Of a DNA stretch of 64,000 nt, positions 35,333 to 47,384 are shown piece by piece. Made by a program: the position numbers and the translations under genes. This stretch comes from Brachynemurus nebulosus (Eukaryota > Arthropoda > Insecta > Neuroptera > Myrmeleontidae). The stretch covers positions 168,861,498 through 168,925,497 of the forward strand of contig JAPWDM010000001.1 of the NCBI GenBank assembly GCA_035578155.1. The letters run 5' to 3'. How positions within the stretch are numbered: position 1 is the first letter of the stretch; each line of letters starts with the position of its first letter. Under the pieces are notes generated by a model. It had not been told where the DNA came from. It did no database searches and worked only from the letters and a program-made list of their open reading frames with translations.

Positions 35333-36415
35333 GGGTAAGAGACCCGATGACCGATCACAATTTTTAGCTGTATCATTAAATTAGCTTAAAAAAATTAAAA
35401 AATAAACAAAACACCCATTTTTTTTTTCTTAATAAGTATGAAACCAAGTTTTTTTAATCCAATAGATATGTTTTTAAGAAAATATAACCCAAAAATTTTG
35501 ATTTATTAATGATTTTGTTTTATAATTTGTTGACGTCTATTAAAAAGCATACACAAAATATTAACCTCCTTTGAAAGATCAATACACTTACCCCTATCAA
35601 AAATCACCGATTAGTCCGATTACTAATGTACATCAGTACAGTAGTAAATCTTATACTATCGAATATTTGAACCATTCTCTTTCAGTCACTTTGACACTCT
35701 ATCCACTACAAGAGGTCAGTCTGTGTCATAGAGTATCACAGAATGACACCTTGTGAAACATAGCAGCAATGACAGAAGGGTTTAAATATTCGATAAAATA
35801 AACCACTAAAATACTGTATTTTCTTTCGCCATCTATAATTTTGCTTTAAAAAACATTGTGTACATTGTGACATGATTCTAACTTACCTATACGCCATTGT
35901 GAATTTTTAAACAGTTAAATTGACGATAGATGACGTCAAAAATGTTTATAAAATAGATTTGGAATATCTGTATGATTCTCAAAATACCCAACTCGAAAAC
36001 TTGGATCCCAACAAGAATCAGTCATACAAATAATATTTAACACATATAAAATTTAATTTAGCTATCCTAATCTCTTAAGTGGACTAATAACAATTATTTG
36101 TATACTTTTATTATGCTAATAACTTTAAAAATTCGGTGAAAAATGTTACAATTTATAACCCATGTGTTTTGAAAAATGATCATCCACCATATTAAAAATT
36201 CATGAATTCAACAAAAATTGTTATATATATATATATATATTTCTTAAATTAAGTGAGGAGACATTAAATGTGATGTGAATTTAAATTGAAAAATAATCAT
36301 TGTATTAACAATAATTTTTTTTATCAAAGGTTTCTTTCAGAAATAACTTCATTAAAATATAAATGTCAAAACTGATCGGACTTATAACCCCGATCGACAA
36401 TGGGGTCTTTTACCC
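35333..36415 (-). mobile_element. Repeat family F, longest copy
   Basis: TA-flanked ends GGGTAAGAGACCC and, inverted, GGGTAAAAGACCCC. It shares long blocks with 38640-39296 in opposite orientation, including the junction around an internal (TA)n, short here (36221-36240), then AACAATTTTTGTTGAAT. The 1,083 bp contain no transposase frame. TA target suggests Tc1/mariner. Confidence 0.78.
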
Positions 36416-36883
36416 TAGATGTTGTAATTCACGTTTTTGTTATATAATATTATATGGGTATAATTATAATCCATGTTTATCAAATGACAATAAAACTATA
36501 TCACGTTATTTTAACACGTTAATTAAATAATATTTTTAATTAAAAAAATAAACCTGCTTTTATCATATAACTGAAACAATAAACAACGCTATGAAAATAT
36601 ATTATTTAAAAATTTAATCTTTTTTTTCTAAAGTTTTTAATTAACACAGAAAAAAAAATATAAAAAATTTTTTATGTGAGTGGATGTCTTCATGTGGTGG
36701 ATTTTACTGGTAACGGGCGGAAATTTTTCCTAAAACTGATGTCGTATAGTATAAGTACTACGTCGTAAGATTGAATTATATAAAATTAGGCCTCATAAAC
36801 TGCTCTCAAAAATCAAGACTACCACATTAAAACTTCTTGACCAATTTAAAGGGGAGAAATGCCTGCCAAGAAAAATGTATATA

Positions 36884-37632
36884 CAGGGTGGGCCATTTTA
36901 ATCTTTGCATCTAAATATCTCGCCAGAGGCGCCACCTATCAAAAAATGACTTTTACAAAAGTTGTTAGGTACGAAGGGGGACATTAAATGGTGACCTTAA
37001 ATTTGACCTTGAACCTCATTTTCAAGGTCATTTGGAGGTCAACTCGTGTTTTTCAAATGGAATGACCTACTTTTTATTTCGGATTCTGAAAGGGTGTGAA
37101 ATTTCACGTCGAAAATGCTATGAACGAATTTTTTTTATTGACCTTTAATTTTTCATTTTTTAGCTATGAAATTTATTAGTTATAAAAAATTAATTTTTCA
37201 TAAAATTTTAGTGTCTTTTTTTTCTGAATTTTGACCTTAGAATGACCTTCACAGGTCATTAAAAACGAACAGAAGCTCCTACTTTACGTCTCCAAAAGAT
37301 GCCGGCACTTAAAGTTAGGTTTTTCTTTTAAAATCTAATTTTTGGTTGTTCTTTGGTGGTCTTTCCACCTCTTAAGGTCAATTATAAAAAAAATTCGTTT
37401 ATAGCATTTTCGACGTGAAATTTCACGCTCTTTCAGAATCCGAAATAAAAAGTAGGTCGTTCCATTTGAAAAATACGACTTGACCTCAAAATGACCTTGA
37501 AAATGAAATTCGAGGTCAAATTTAAGGTCACCATTTAATGTCCCCCTTCGTACCTAACAACTTTTGTAAAGGTAATTTTTTGATAGGTGGCGCCTGTGGC
37601 GAGATATTTAGATGCAAAGATTAAAATGGCCC

Positions 37633-37638
<6 letters not shown>
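36884..37638. mobile_element. MITE with about 250-bp inverted arms
   Basis: The ends CAGGGTGGGCCATTTTAATC and, inverted, TAGGGTGGGCCATTTTAATC open two arms of about 250 bp that match closely (GAGGCGCCACCTATCAAAAA, GGGGGACATTAAATGGTGAC, TTTCACGTCGAAAATGC). The left flank is TATA and the right runs straight into (TA)n. Several short frames in the arms are by-products. Confidence 0.9.

Positions 37639-37702
<64 letters not shown>
37639..37702. repeat. (TA)n microsatellite abutting a MITE
   Basis: About 64 bp of TA repeat begin at the MITE's right TA flank. Confidence 0.96.
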
Positions 37703-37705
<3 letters not shown>

Positions 37706-37709
37706 AATA

Positions 37710-37760
37710 TATAAAATACCACTGTTGCAGCATTCGCATAACATAGCGAATTTCCAAAGA
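37710..37760 (+). repeat. Repeat family A, left-end fragment
   Basis: Contains CTGTTGCAGCATTCGCATAA followed by CATAGCGAATTTCC, the left end of family A. Similarity then fades. Confidence 0.7.
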
Positions 37761-38637
37761 CCGGATACTGGTGGATCTTATATAACAACCTGTACCCGTC
37801 TAAAATAGTTGAGCTCTCTGACAGTAAAAAATTCTCAAAATCAATTAAGTAGTTAATTTTTGCTTTTGGATCCCCATGCGGATCTCATATAGTATAGCAT
37901 ATTTCCATTTAAAATATAATAGTTTAGCTCTCTAATAATGAACAAATTTAAAAACTGCTGATGACATGTTCTTGAAAAATTAGATAATTTTTATTTTGAA
38001 AAATGAAATATAGATATAAAATAAAATATAGATTACGATGAAGCATTTATCGTAAAGAAATTCAGAAAATTTCTTAATATTTCTCAAAAGCTAGGTCATT
38101 AGGAACGATGTAATAGCTGAATTTCCACAATGGACTAAAACTTAATTTGTAAACACTAATACATATTATGAATTTTAAAAGTTATTTCACTGATTATATT
38201 AGGCGTTCAAAATTATGAAATTTTGAACTATTTCAAGTCAACAGAAAAAGAGTGGACACATAAATATCATATGTTACACAGTTTATAATTTAAATGAAAA
38301 GACGCGGCTCTACTAATTTAAATGGAAATGTCAAAATCTTATTGTTTTAAACTTTATCACTTTAAGTTGACGTTAATTTGAAGTAATTCACCTACTTTGT
38401 TTTAACTTTATCACTATGTCAATTTAAATTAATATTATAGCTTATAAACACTTAAATATCATATCAAATTTATTATGAAAATGAACTATATTAAATTAAA
38501 GACAAATGCTTAATGTCCTAATATGAGTTTGATTAAAGAAAACGGCCCTAAATACTAAATAGTTGAAGCCCCAGATAGTACTTTAGAACTGTCTAAAGTA
38601 AACTGCTAGTTTTTTCTTTGTTTTTTTTTTAAAGAAA
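37761..38637. other. AT-rich non-coding DNA, nothing recognised
   Basis: No supportable feature. Confidence 0.5.
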
Positions 38638-38639
38638 TA

Positions 38640-38815
38640 GGGTAAAAGCCCGTATACCGGAACGCGATCCAATACTGGAACAGTTTTGACATTTATATAT
38701 TAATGAAGTTATTTCTGAAAGAAATCTCTGATAACAAAAATTATTATTAATAGAATGATTATTTTCCAATTTAAATTCACCTCGCATTTAATGTTTCCTT
38801 ACTTAATTAAAGAAA

Positions 38816-38910
<95 letters not shown>

Positions 38911-39296
38911 CAATTTTTGTTGAATACAGTATTTTGATCCTTTATTTACGTCTGGTACTTAAACCATTCTATATTTCCTACATTGACGTCTAGATGTCAC
39001 TCTATGTGTAATCTTACTCATATTACACGTCTGTTTGCATATGGGTTCCCAACTCCTAGTGTCATTAATATTTTTCTGTTTGGATATAGATGTCGACATT
39101 TTGTAAATGAAATAAAAAATAAAAATTTTTGGGTTGTATTTTTTTATAAACATATTCATTGGATTAAAAAAACTTTGTTTCATGCTTATTAAGAAAAAAA
39201 ATGGGTGTTTAATTTATTTGTCAATTTTTATAAGCCACTTTAATTACACATCTAAAAATAGTGTTCCGGTATAGGGGTTTTTACGGTACTTAATAA
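38640..39296 (+). mobile_element. Repeat family F, copy with long internal (TA)n
   Basis: TA-flanked ends GGGTAAAAGCCCGTATACCG and, inverted and mutated, CCGTAAAAACCCCTATACCG. It matches 35333-36415 in inverted orientation. The internal (AT)n at 38818-38906 lies exactly where the other copy has about ten repeats. Frames at 38959-39192 are by-products. Confidence 0.82.
38818..38906. repeat. (AT)n microsatellite in repeat F
   Basis: About 89 bp of AT repeat. Confidence 0.97.
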
Positions 39297-39689
39297 AATT
39301 ATTTCACGAATCATAATGACATTAAAAATTGTTACAATTACTCTACTTCCGATTCAGCGACAACCATTTTAACGATGGATGTTACATTTTCTATTTTCTC
39401 TTATTCAAACACGCCTCGCCCTATTTACGATATTCTACAGCGGCATGTTAATATACATACACATATAAAATATGTTTTATAAATCTGTTTAAACTTCATT
39501 ATCACCAACCGAACGGAGCGCATCACTAACGTAGAAAATTAACATTTGATTACGATGTGAAATATTCAATTATCTGTCTAATTGTAGAAGGGTTGCTAAC
39601 CGAATACGTAGGTAGGTATCTATGCATCAACTATCATCACAAGAATATTTGTACCTCTGAAAATATGTGGTGCGATAATTGTGTAATAT

Positions 39690-39740
39690 TAAACACTAGC
39701 TGTGCTTGGCGCGGTTTCATCCGTGCAAAGTTATTTGACT
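39690..39740 (+). repeat. Repeat family B, head fragment
   Basis: CACTAGCTGTGCTTGGCGCGG resembles the head of the copy at 33453; similarity ends within about 50 bp. Confidence 0.5.
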
Positions 39741-40424
39741 AACGGATCAAATTACTCTTAAAACAGACACACTGAAATTTTGTACAAAATCAATTCGTCA
39801 TAGTGTTACACTTTGCGCTCTGCATTTCAAAAAAAAAAAAAAAAAAATCGAAAATAGTCATATTTGTACTACAATGGCATATATTTCTACATCTTGAAAC
39901 TTTTCCGTAATTACCCACATATTGGTAGTTTTCAAGAGCATTTCATTTTGGAACCAAAACCCAAGTGAACAGTTTTAAACGTGCACTCATTTTTTTCGAA
40001 ATTTTAATTGTATTTGAACAAAATTTGATAAAAATCTACTTAATTGTTTATTTTGGTTGCTTTTTGGTCCGCCAGAACTCTGGCGGACATTTTTGAGCTC
40101 ACGTTAATTTTTTCCAGAATCTAATTTTCAGTCTTCATTTTCAGTACTTTTAGAAGTCGTAGGATTATCAGGCGCAGTTTTAAACTAATATTCATTTTTT
40201 ACGGGATCTTTTTATAGGTGGTTTTTATAGCAAAATTTGGTTAAGATTCGCCTAGCCGTTTATATCAAGGGCCCAAAATCTTATTTATTATAATATAAAA
40301 TATTATTTTTTTTTATTTGATGACCTTCTGTACCTATGATTGTCAAAAGAATTTAAAATTTATAATTCAGTGAATAGTAAACTGTTAGCTACTGTTAGTA
40401 CCTGTCAGCTACAGGTACAGTAAA
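39741..40424. other. AT-rich non-coding DNA, nothing recognised
   Basis: A poly-A run lies at 39829-39847 and a small hairpin AGTACCTG..CAGCTACAGGTAC near 40400. Nothing else can be supported. Confidence 0.5.
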
Positions 40425-40690
40425 CAGAACCGGCGAGAGGGTAGAGCAGGTGGGGCAGTTGCAAGGGGGCCCGGGCCAAAAAGGGGGGCCCGGAGATATG
40501 ATTGGGGGCCCGGCGAAACTGATAGGAGGTTTTTTTAAATTGTTTGGGGGAAAAATTGGAAGGGCCCCGAAAAGCAAGAAACATTTTCCTTCTTTTTTTG
40601 CTCGTCGATGGTATTTTTATGAAAAATGTCCGATCCAAAAAGGGGGCTCGCAAGCTGAATTAGGGGTCCGAGAAAAGTTAGACGAGGTTT
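40425..40690 (+). mobile_element. GC-rich hAT-like fragment(s)
   Basis: Starts CAGAACCGGCGAGAGGGTAG, close to the family L start, and has repeated GGGGGCCCGG blocks and TTTTTTTGCTCGTCGATGG. The end is unclear and no 8-bp duplication was found, so it may be two overlapping or rearranged copies. Open frames through it are low-complexity by-products. Confidence 0.6.
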
Positions 40691-40885
40691 TTTTTGCTCG
40701 CCAAAATTATATTCTGTGCCTGTTTTAACACAAAAACAGTACGCAAAAATCATGCTTAGCTCTTTCAATACCCTGACTTTTAGTTTCAACTGAACAAACT
40801 CTTCTTTTAATGAGAAAATTATATATTGTGTTAACGGCGATATTGGAAATTTTGGAGAGTTTTGTTTCAATGGCACTGCTAAAAA

Positions 40886-41475
<590 letters not shown>

Positions 41476-41839
41476 CAACAGTGATGTACTTATTTGAAAA
41501 ATATGTATATTAGAGGTACAAAACATTCACACACATAGATATACGTATATATACATTTTGTACTATATACGTCGTTAAATTGGTTCCATATAAATATATT
41601 TTCACCAATTTAAGTATGTATGTATGTATATCCACATACGTATATCTCACTATTGCAGTTATATACATACATAGAACAAAATTTTACAAAAGTTCACACA
41701 AATTACACTTACGTTCCAAACTGACAGAATATCGAACTGCCGAGATCTCGTGAACATTCTCGATACATTATCTGATTATACACATACAACATAGTTGTAA
41801 ACACACTAAAATTATAGAAAATAAATTGACTTTTTTTTT

Positions 41840-42134
41840 TCTTATTTTCTCAAAAACTAGCTAACCTAGAATAATAGTTTCAAAACCTTTTTTATGTCAT
41901 TTTTTCCCGTCTTTGCAATGGTGTAAAAAAATTTGACAAAAACTTTTAAATTCTAGCAAATTTTGGCCAAAAACTCATTTTCACGAAAAATGCTCAAAAA
42001 ACCATGTTCCTGAGCTCCGACGTTTTTGGCTGAAGAACTGATCCAAGATTTTTGGACTTCCAACGTTGTCACCAAATTTCGTAAAACTAGCAGTTTTTCC
42101 TGAAGCGCTATCGTGCTGATACATAAATACATAA

Positions 42135-42211
<77 letters not shown>

Positions 42212-42345
42212 TTTAGTGAATGTTATTTTTGGGCTCTAGGGACCTCAAAACAAATTTCTGCCATAATTTCGGGCTGAACTTCGACTATGGCTAACACCAT
42301 AATAGCTGAATTTCCAGAATTCTTTCTGGAAATTCGCTAAAACGA
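41840..42345 (+). repeat. Repeat family A, another copy
   Basis: Same order as the preceding copy about 365 bp upstream and in the same orientation: CTCAAAAACTAGCTAACC, AACTCATTTTCACGAAAA, the (TA)n at 42137-42208, TAAATTTTAGTGAATG and TTTCTGGAAATTCGCTAAAA. Non-coding. Confidence 0.85.
42137..42208. repeat. (TA)n microsatellite in repeat A
   Basis: About 72 bp of TA repeat preceded by ACATAAAT units. Confidence 0.95.
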
Positions 42346-42675
42346 AATTAATTCGTAGTCGGGTATAAAACACGAAATTATCTGCGCACCGTAGAGACAA
42401 AATTATTTTCATCATAGTATATTTGGATACGGTATAGGTGCCAGTAAAAGTCTATAGAGAATAATAAGTTAAAAGGTAACTTGATTATTTAAACAGGAAA
42501 GTAATAATTAACATTCTATGTGACATGAAAGAAGAACAGTACTCTCTATGTAGACAGAAAGAATAAGAACTATAACCTTTAATTTATACAGCATCTACAC
42601 ATCACGTAGGTACTGGATTTGAAACAAAATTTAAAGAGAGTTCAAATAATTCAACTAAAATTTCAAACTCAGTAA
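42346..42675. other. AT-rich non-coding DNA, nothing recognised
   Basis: No supportable feature. Confidence 0.5.
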
Positions 42676-42683
42676 GTATATAC

Positions 42684-43408
42684 CAGTTTTTTTCAATCTG
42701 CGGGTCGCAACTCCCTGGGGGGTCGCGAAGCCTTTTTAAGGGGGTCGCAGTTACTTTAACAATAAAACTACTCTAGTTCAATATATAATATTTAATAAAG
42801 AAAAGGTTAATTAAAGGTTACGTTAATTTGATGGTTTCATAATTTCGCTTGATAAAATTTCAAAACAAATAAATCCGAGTTTTCAATAATTGTCGTCATA
42901 CAGATGCATGTCTTTCAGAAGCTCATCCATTTTCAATAATTACCATGAGCACAAAATTTTGGATATTAAACAATAAAAGATAATGAGCAACTACTAAACA
43001 AACAACAAGTCAATTCAATAAATTTAAACACAATTCAAAGCGAATTCACAATTCAAAGAATTCAAAAATGCCATCCTTTACTCGCCTGATGCTCCACGCA
43101 ACGCTTATCACGTTGCGCTATGTCTCACACAAGTCGAGTACGTGTTCAGAATTTACTATAAGTCGTCAACTTCGATGTCGATATAAAAATATGTCTATTT
43201 AAAATCCTTTGTTACGTTTATATTTAATTGACACCTAACTGAAAATAATCAATAATAATAAACGGATTCGGTATTTATAACATAAAATAAAATAAAAGTT
43301 AGAAACAGCAGAGGGTAGGGATCGCGAAATATTTTTCTATACTAGGGGGTCGCGAAATATTTTTCCATACTAGGGGGGCCGCGCCATGAAAAAGGTTGAA
43401 AAACACTG
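42684..43408. mobile_element. hAT-type element, 725 bp
   Basis: Ends CAGTTTTTTTCAATCTG and, inverted, CAGTGTTTTTCAACCTTTTT lead into GGGTCGC-rich subterminal blocks (GGGGGGTCGCGAAGCC; GGGGGTCGCGAAATATT). The flanks are GTATATAC (42676-42683) and GTATATAT (43409-43416), an 8-bp duplication with one change. CAGTG..TTCTCAACC..GGGTCGC ends are typical of hAT (Charlie-like) elements. No transposase frame. Confidence 0.9.
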
Positions 43409-43416
43409 GTATATAT

Positions 43417-43697
43417 CTATGCGTTGTTTATATTATTAAATTCAAAAATAAAAATTTAATTTAAAAAAAAAAATATAAAAAAGATTTGTAGTATAAGATA
43501 TTATTTTTATAGTTACAGAACCTTTAATAGGTCAATCTGTGTCATCAAAAATAACTGGTGATTTTGATTTGGTATTTGTATTCAATAAAAATTGATGAAT
43601 TATCACGGAAAAGTTTAACCACAGCAAAAATTTTTGTAATTTTTTTCATAAATTCATAAAAATAAAGAAAGAATAAAAAAACATAAATATCAACATA
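43417..43697. other. AT-rich non-coding DNA, nothing recognised
   Basis: No supportable feature. Confidence 0.5.
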
Positions 43698-43705
43698 ATT
43701 TCGAA

Positions 43706-43994
43706 CAGGGCTGGATCTAGGGGGGCAGCGGGGCATGTGCCCCCTGGAAGTTTTTAGAGGCGCTAAAAGCGCAAGTTGAGGGTCACCAAAACGGTGAATG
43801 AAAACGGTAAACGGGAATTTTTTTGTGTTAATGTTTGTAGTGTTAGGAGCGTCAAGAACAAATTTGAAGTTTTTTTTATTTTTGCTCGTCATTTACTTTT
43901 TGCTGGAAAAAATTATTTGATTTGGCGTTTTTCTCGGGGACGGCGCCAACAGCAAAGTTCGCCATCCCTCGTAATATCTATTGGTCCGGGCCTG
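43706..43994. mobile_element. hAT-type MITE with perfect 8-bp duplication
   Basis: ATTTCGAA at 43698-43705 and 43995-44002 flanks a 289-bp element with ends CAGGGCTGGATCTAG and, inverted, CAGGCCCGGACCAATAG. The interior has GC-rich blocks and TTTTTGCTCGTCATTTAC, like the other short hAT elements here. Frames crossing it are by-products. Confidence 0.9.
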
Positions 43995-44002
43995 ATTTCG
44001 AA

Positions 44003-45084
44003 AAATGGTTCAATGTCTTTTACTTTTCTGAAAAATTAGATAGAAGGACCTCTCTCAAAACTTTCTCGTTAAATTTTTCGTATTCTTTAGTAAATTTCTT
44101 GACATATTTGAGCATAAAAAAAAATGTTCAAAAAAGGTGCCAGATGCCTGCCTTAACGTTTTTATTATTAGATTTTATCTATTTTATCTATTTTTTAATC
44201 GGATTGTTTGAAAAGATTTAGGGGTTTAACACTGTTATGACATTATAATAACCATTTGCGTTTTATTAAACCATAATCCTTACCAACCTAATTTTTAGTT
44301 ACCGTACTAATTTTAAAGAAGCATTCTCGGCTACACTGAAAAGTAATACCTATATCCTTTCGAAATTCCTCTTATTCTAAAAACTAGTTGGGAATGGAGG
44401 CCTGAAGTTTTGAATTCAGTCATAATCTATACATTACGTTCAATTAAACGAAATTTTCAAAACTAAAAAAGTTCTACAATATTAGTTCCAGTATAATCAT
44501 GAGGCCTTCTTTTTTTAACTCTGATTTATCAGTTTTTAAAACACGTACATCATCCATGCAAATTTAACAGGGAAAAAGTGTAATTTATCTTAGACAGACA
44601 GATGTTGTTGACAGAAAATTTGGTATATTTGGTTTTCACGTACAAGTCGTATTATAACCATCAAATGGCCGGCCATCTCATTCTCATTTGTCATATCAAA
44701 TTATCGGGGTTAAAGCACTAATTGGCATCATCATTTATAATCATTATATAGGATTACATCATAGGTTAATTTGTGGTGTTAATATCAATGGTAAAATGTA
44801 TATCTATAAGATCAAAACCATTACAATTATTGCAACATTAAGTATATTTCATAATTTTTGTTTAAAATTAATTTTTTAAGCGAACAAGAGTTTTCGGTTT
44901 TTAACCGAATAAGAAGAATAAGATGTCAAAATTTCAAAAGAAAATAATAAATACTTTTTCAAATTCTTCGATTTTTCATATTTTTCAAATTGGACTTCTC
45001 CTGTTTTTCGTCAAATACCTAGTCAGTCGAGAGTAAAATATATTCATTTTATGTATGTGTTTTTTGAGATATAACGACTATTTA
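44003..45084. other. AT-rich non-coding DNA, nothing recognised
   Basis: No supportable feature; the open frames are short and unremarkable. Confidence 0.5.
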
Positions 45085-45125
45085 TCTATAACAAACGCCA
45101 CCCACATCATTATTTTTTACATTTT
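45085..45125. mobile_element. SINE body fragment
   Basis: AACAAACGCCACCCACATCA followed by TTATTTTTTACATT matches the SINE body near 2481-2506. Neither head nor tail is present. Confidence 0.6.
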
Positions 45126-45435
45126 ATTTATCTGAAGACTCTAGTCCGATAAAAGAGGGAAAAATCTACGCCCGTGCATATAATTTCTATTTATTTTTAT
45201 TCGATTGCTATGAATCTATGAATGAATGCATATATAGTGATTTTCAAATTTTAGCCCTTAATTATATAAATCCTTTAGGTACAAAAAATACTCTTCAAAA
45301 TTTTGGAGATAATAATTATCTTTTAAACGGTTTTTGACTTTTGAACGGAAAGTCACTGGGATATATTTGAGAAAATATTTTGGAAGAATTAGGCTGACCA
45401 GCACCAAATCAGAGAAATATACTAATTTAGCTTTT

Positions 45436-46085
45436 TTTTTCAATTTCAAATATTATCGAGTGCTTGTGAAACATTACTACCAGGGCCAGATTAACCCTGA
45501 GTCCGCCCCTAGGCAACTTGAAAAATGCCGCCCCTACCTTTTGTTTGAAAAGAAGGAAATCTTAAAATTTCCTTCTTTTTTTTTCAAACTTTCTCTTAAA
45601 AAAAAAATAAGTGACGAGGAAAAAAATAAAGAACGTCAATTACTAATTTTTCCGCTCTGTTTTAAAAATCGACCCCCCCTAAAAATCTCCCGGCCGTAGG
45701 CCATGGCCTAGGTTGACCTATTGGCTAAGCTGGCCCTGATTACTACGTTACTTTTGTTTGCATTTCAACACACGCAGTATTCATATGTTCACTTATCGTT
45801 CAGCTAAACTGAAACTTTAAGCACTCGACTTCCTTGGTTAGCATGCCCAAAAACCACATGTACATTAAAGATCACAGTCATTGAAAAAAACTATCCGGAT
45901 CGGTGATTTTTAATTTACATGTGGTTTTTGGTCGTGCTGACCAAGGAAGTCGAGTGATTAAAGTTTCAGTTTAGCTGAACGATAGCTGAACATATGAATA
46001 CTGCGTGTGTTGAAATGCAAACAAAAGTTTGTCATACGTAGTAATGTTTCACAAGCACTCGATAATATTTGAAATTGAAAAATTG
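45436..46085. repeat. Large interrupted palindrome
   Basis: The left arm (about 45436-45860, with a 258-bp hAT inside) and right arm (about 45915-46085) are inverted copies: TATCGAGTGCTTGTGAAACA, TGCATTTCAACACACGCAGT, GTTCAGCTAAACTGAAACTT, CACTCGACTTCCTTGG and CCAAAAACCACATGT all recur. The arms are about 180 bp once the insertion is removed. The centre (45858-45910) resembles, in inverted orientation, the tail that follows the tRNA-like sequence at 46225-46280. Confidence 0.9.
45481..45738. mobile_element. hAT-type MITE inside a palindrome arm
   Basis: A 258-bp element with ends CAGGGCCAGATTAACC and, inverted, CAGGGCCAGCTTAGCC has the perfect 8-bp duplication ATTACTAC at 45473-45480 and 45739-45746. 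The palindrome's other arm has a single copy of the target (TACGTAGTAATGTTTCAC, near 46037-46054). The frame 45334-45699 runs through it by chance. Confidence 0.94.
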
Positions 46086-46162
46086 AAACTGTTTCTCGCA
46101 TTAGACAGAGTGCCCATACACATAGGTGTTTGAATGATTGTATGGGGCGGCTATCGAGCGCA

Positions 46163-46234
46163 GGATCGTTGATATAATGGCGAACACATCTGGCTAGTTA
46201 CAGGGAGATCCTGGGTTCGATTCCCGGCCGATCC
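46163..46234 (+). pseudogene. tRNA-like sequence, Thr(AGT) type
   Basis: The 72 nt fit tRNA numbering: acceptor GGATCGT/CCGATCC with six of seven pairs, T8, A14, R15, A21, loop CTAGTTA with AGT at 34-36, a variable AGATC, and a T arm CTGGG-TTCGATT-CCCGG. Box B (GGTTCGATTCC) is perfect. The D stem barely pairs and the anticodon stem has a G-A mismatch and two G-T pairs. A T6 run follows seven bases after the 3' end, so pol III transcription is conceivable. Best read as a decayed tRNA-Thr gene or a tRNA-derived SINE head. A functional tRNA is unlikely. Confidence 0.65.
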
Positions 46235-47380
46235 GGATGATTTTTTCAATCGTTTTTTGGTTTTTAATGTACTTTAGTTTTGTAAACTACTTTAGTTAGA
46301 ACTAAAGAAGTATTATACTACTGTAGTATTTTAGTTTTCTCCAAATACTCTTTTAGTTACTCTTTAGTTACAGAAATGTGTGATGTAACATAAAAATTTT
46401 ATCGGAAAAAGATGAAAATAATGATTTGGGTGGCATCCACTATAAACAAAAAGTCTTCAGAGAACAAATTTTTAATTTCTTAGTTTCTTTTTTTTTGAAA
46501 ATTTTGAAAATTAATAAAAAAAATCTTATCTCTTTCATTTTTCCTATATGGTGCGCATTCACCTCCTACTCCCCCCCCCCAAATAAAAAGCTTGATTGTA
46601 TACGCGCCTGTCTTTTCTATCTTGAGCACTTCGTACTGTACTGACTCAGACGTATTATCTTCATTAAAAACACCATCCATATATTGCCAAAATACAGTCA
46701 ACACCGATTACTTGGTAAAGTAATGGATAGAATAAGGACGGACAAATCAAAATCATGGTTAATCCAAAATTAAACTGAAAGAAAAATTTAGTCATAAAAA
46801 AGATAATTAAAAAAATCAGAAAAACAGACTACGTAAAAAGCAAACTAAAACGGTGGAAACAAGATGAAATAGAGAAAAAGAAAAATTAATCATAATTGTA
46901 TCAAGTTAAACAAAAATGTCTGATGCCTCTGACTGCTTTACTTTTTAATCATTTTTCTTTTTCTCTCTATACTTGACTTTAATTGTATTTCAAAATTATT
47001 TAGTAAAAAAAATATATAGGTACACATGCAATGGCTGGGTTTTCACATTCAACCTGGTTAATTTGCCCCCAAATAATCGGAAACTGACTGTAATATTTAA
47101 TACTATTTTATTACCAAATTACAACATCTAATTAAAAATCCAAAAAATGTTTAATTACGAAAAAAAGCCGAAAAGAAAGTACAAAAATGCAGGTCACCAA
47201 TGTTTTTTAAAGACACTCTTTTACATACTCCTGCTAGTGGGTAGGAGTATATTTTGGCTTTGTTTACTTTCTTACTTACTACTTTAGTGTAATACTCCAG
47301 AGTGGTGCACACCAGCAATTGTTTACTCCTAAGAGAATATTTGCAATACTTCTTTAGTAAAATACTCCACAACTGAAAAT
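46235..47380. other. AT-rich DNA with recurring CTTTAGT motifs
   Basis: ACTTTAGT/CTTTTAGT/CTTTAGTAA blocks recur at 46270-46375 and 47275-47370, and again at 48228-48250 beyond the TIR element. No gene is seen; the frames here are short. Confidence 0.45.
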
Positions 47381-47384
47381 ACTA

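Noticed and set aside
45334..45699. 121-residue frame
   Set aside because: It spans a palindrome arm and a hAT MITE with target duplication, so it is a chance fusion across an insertion.
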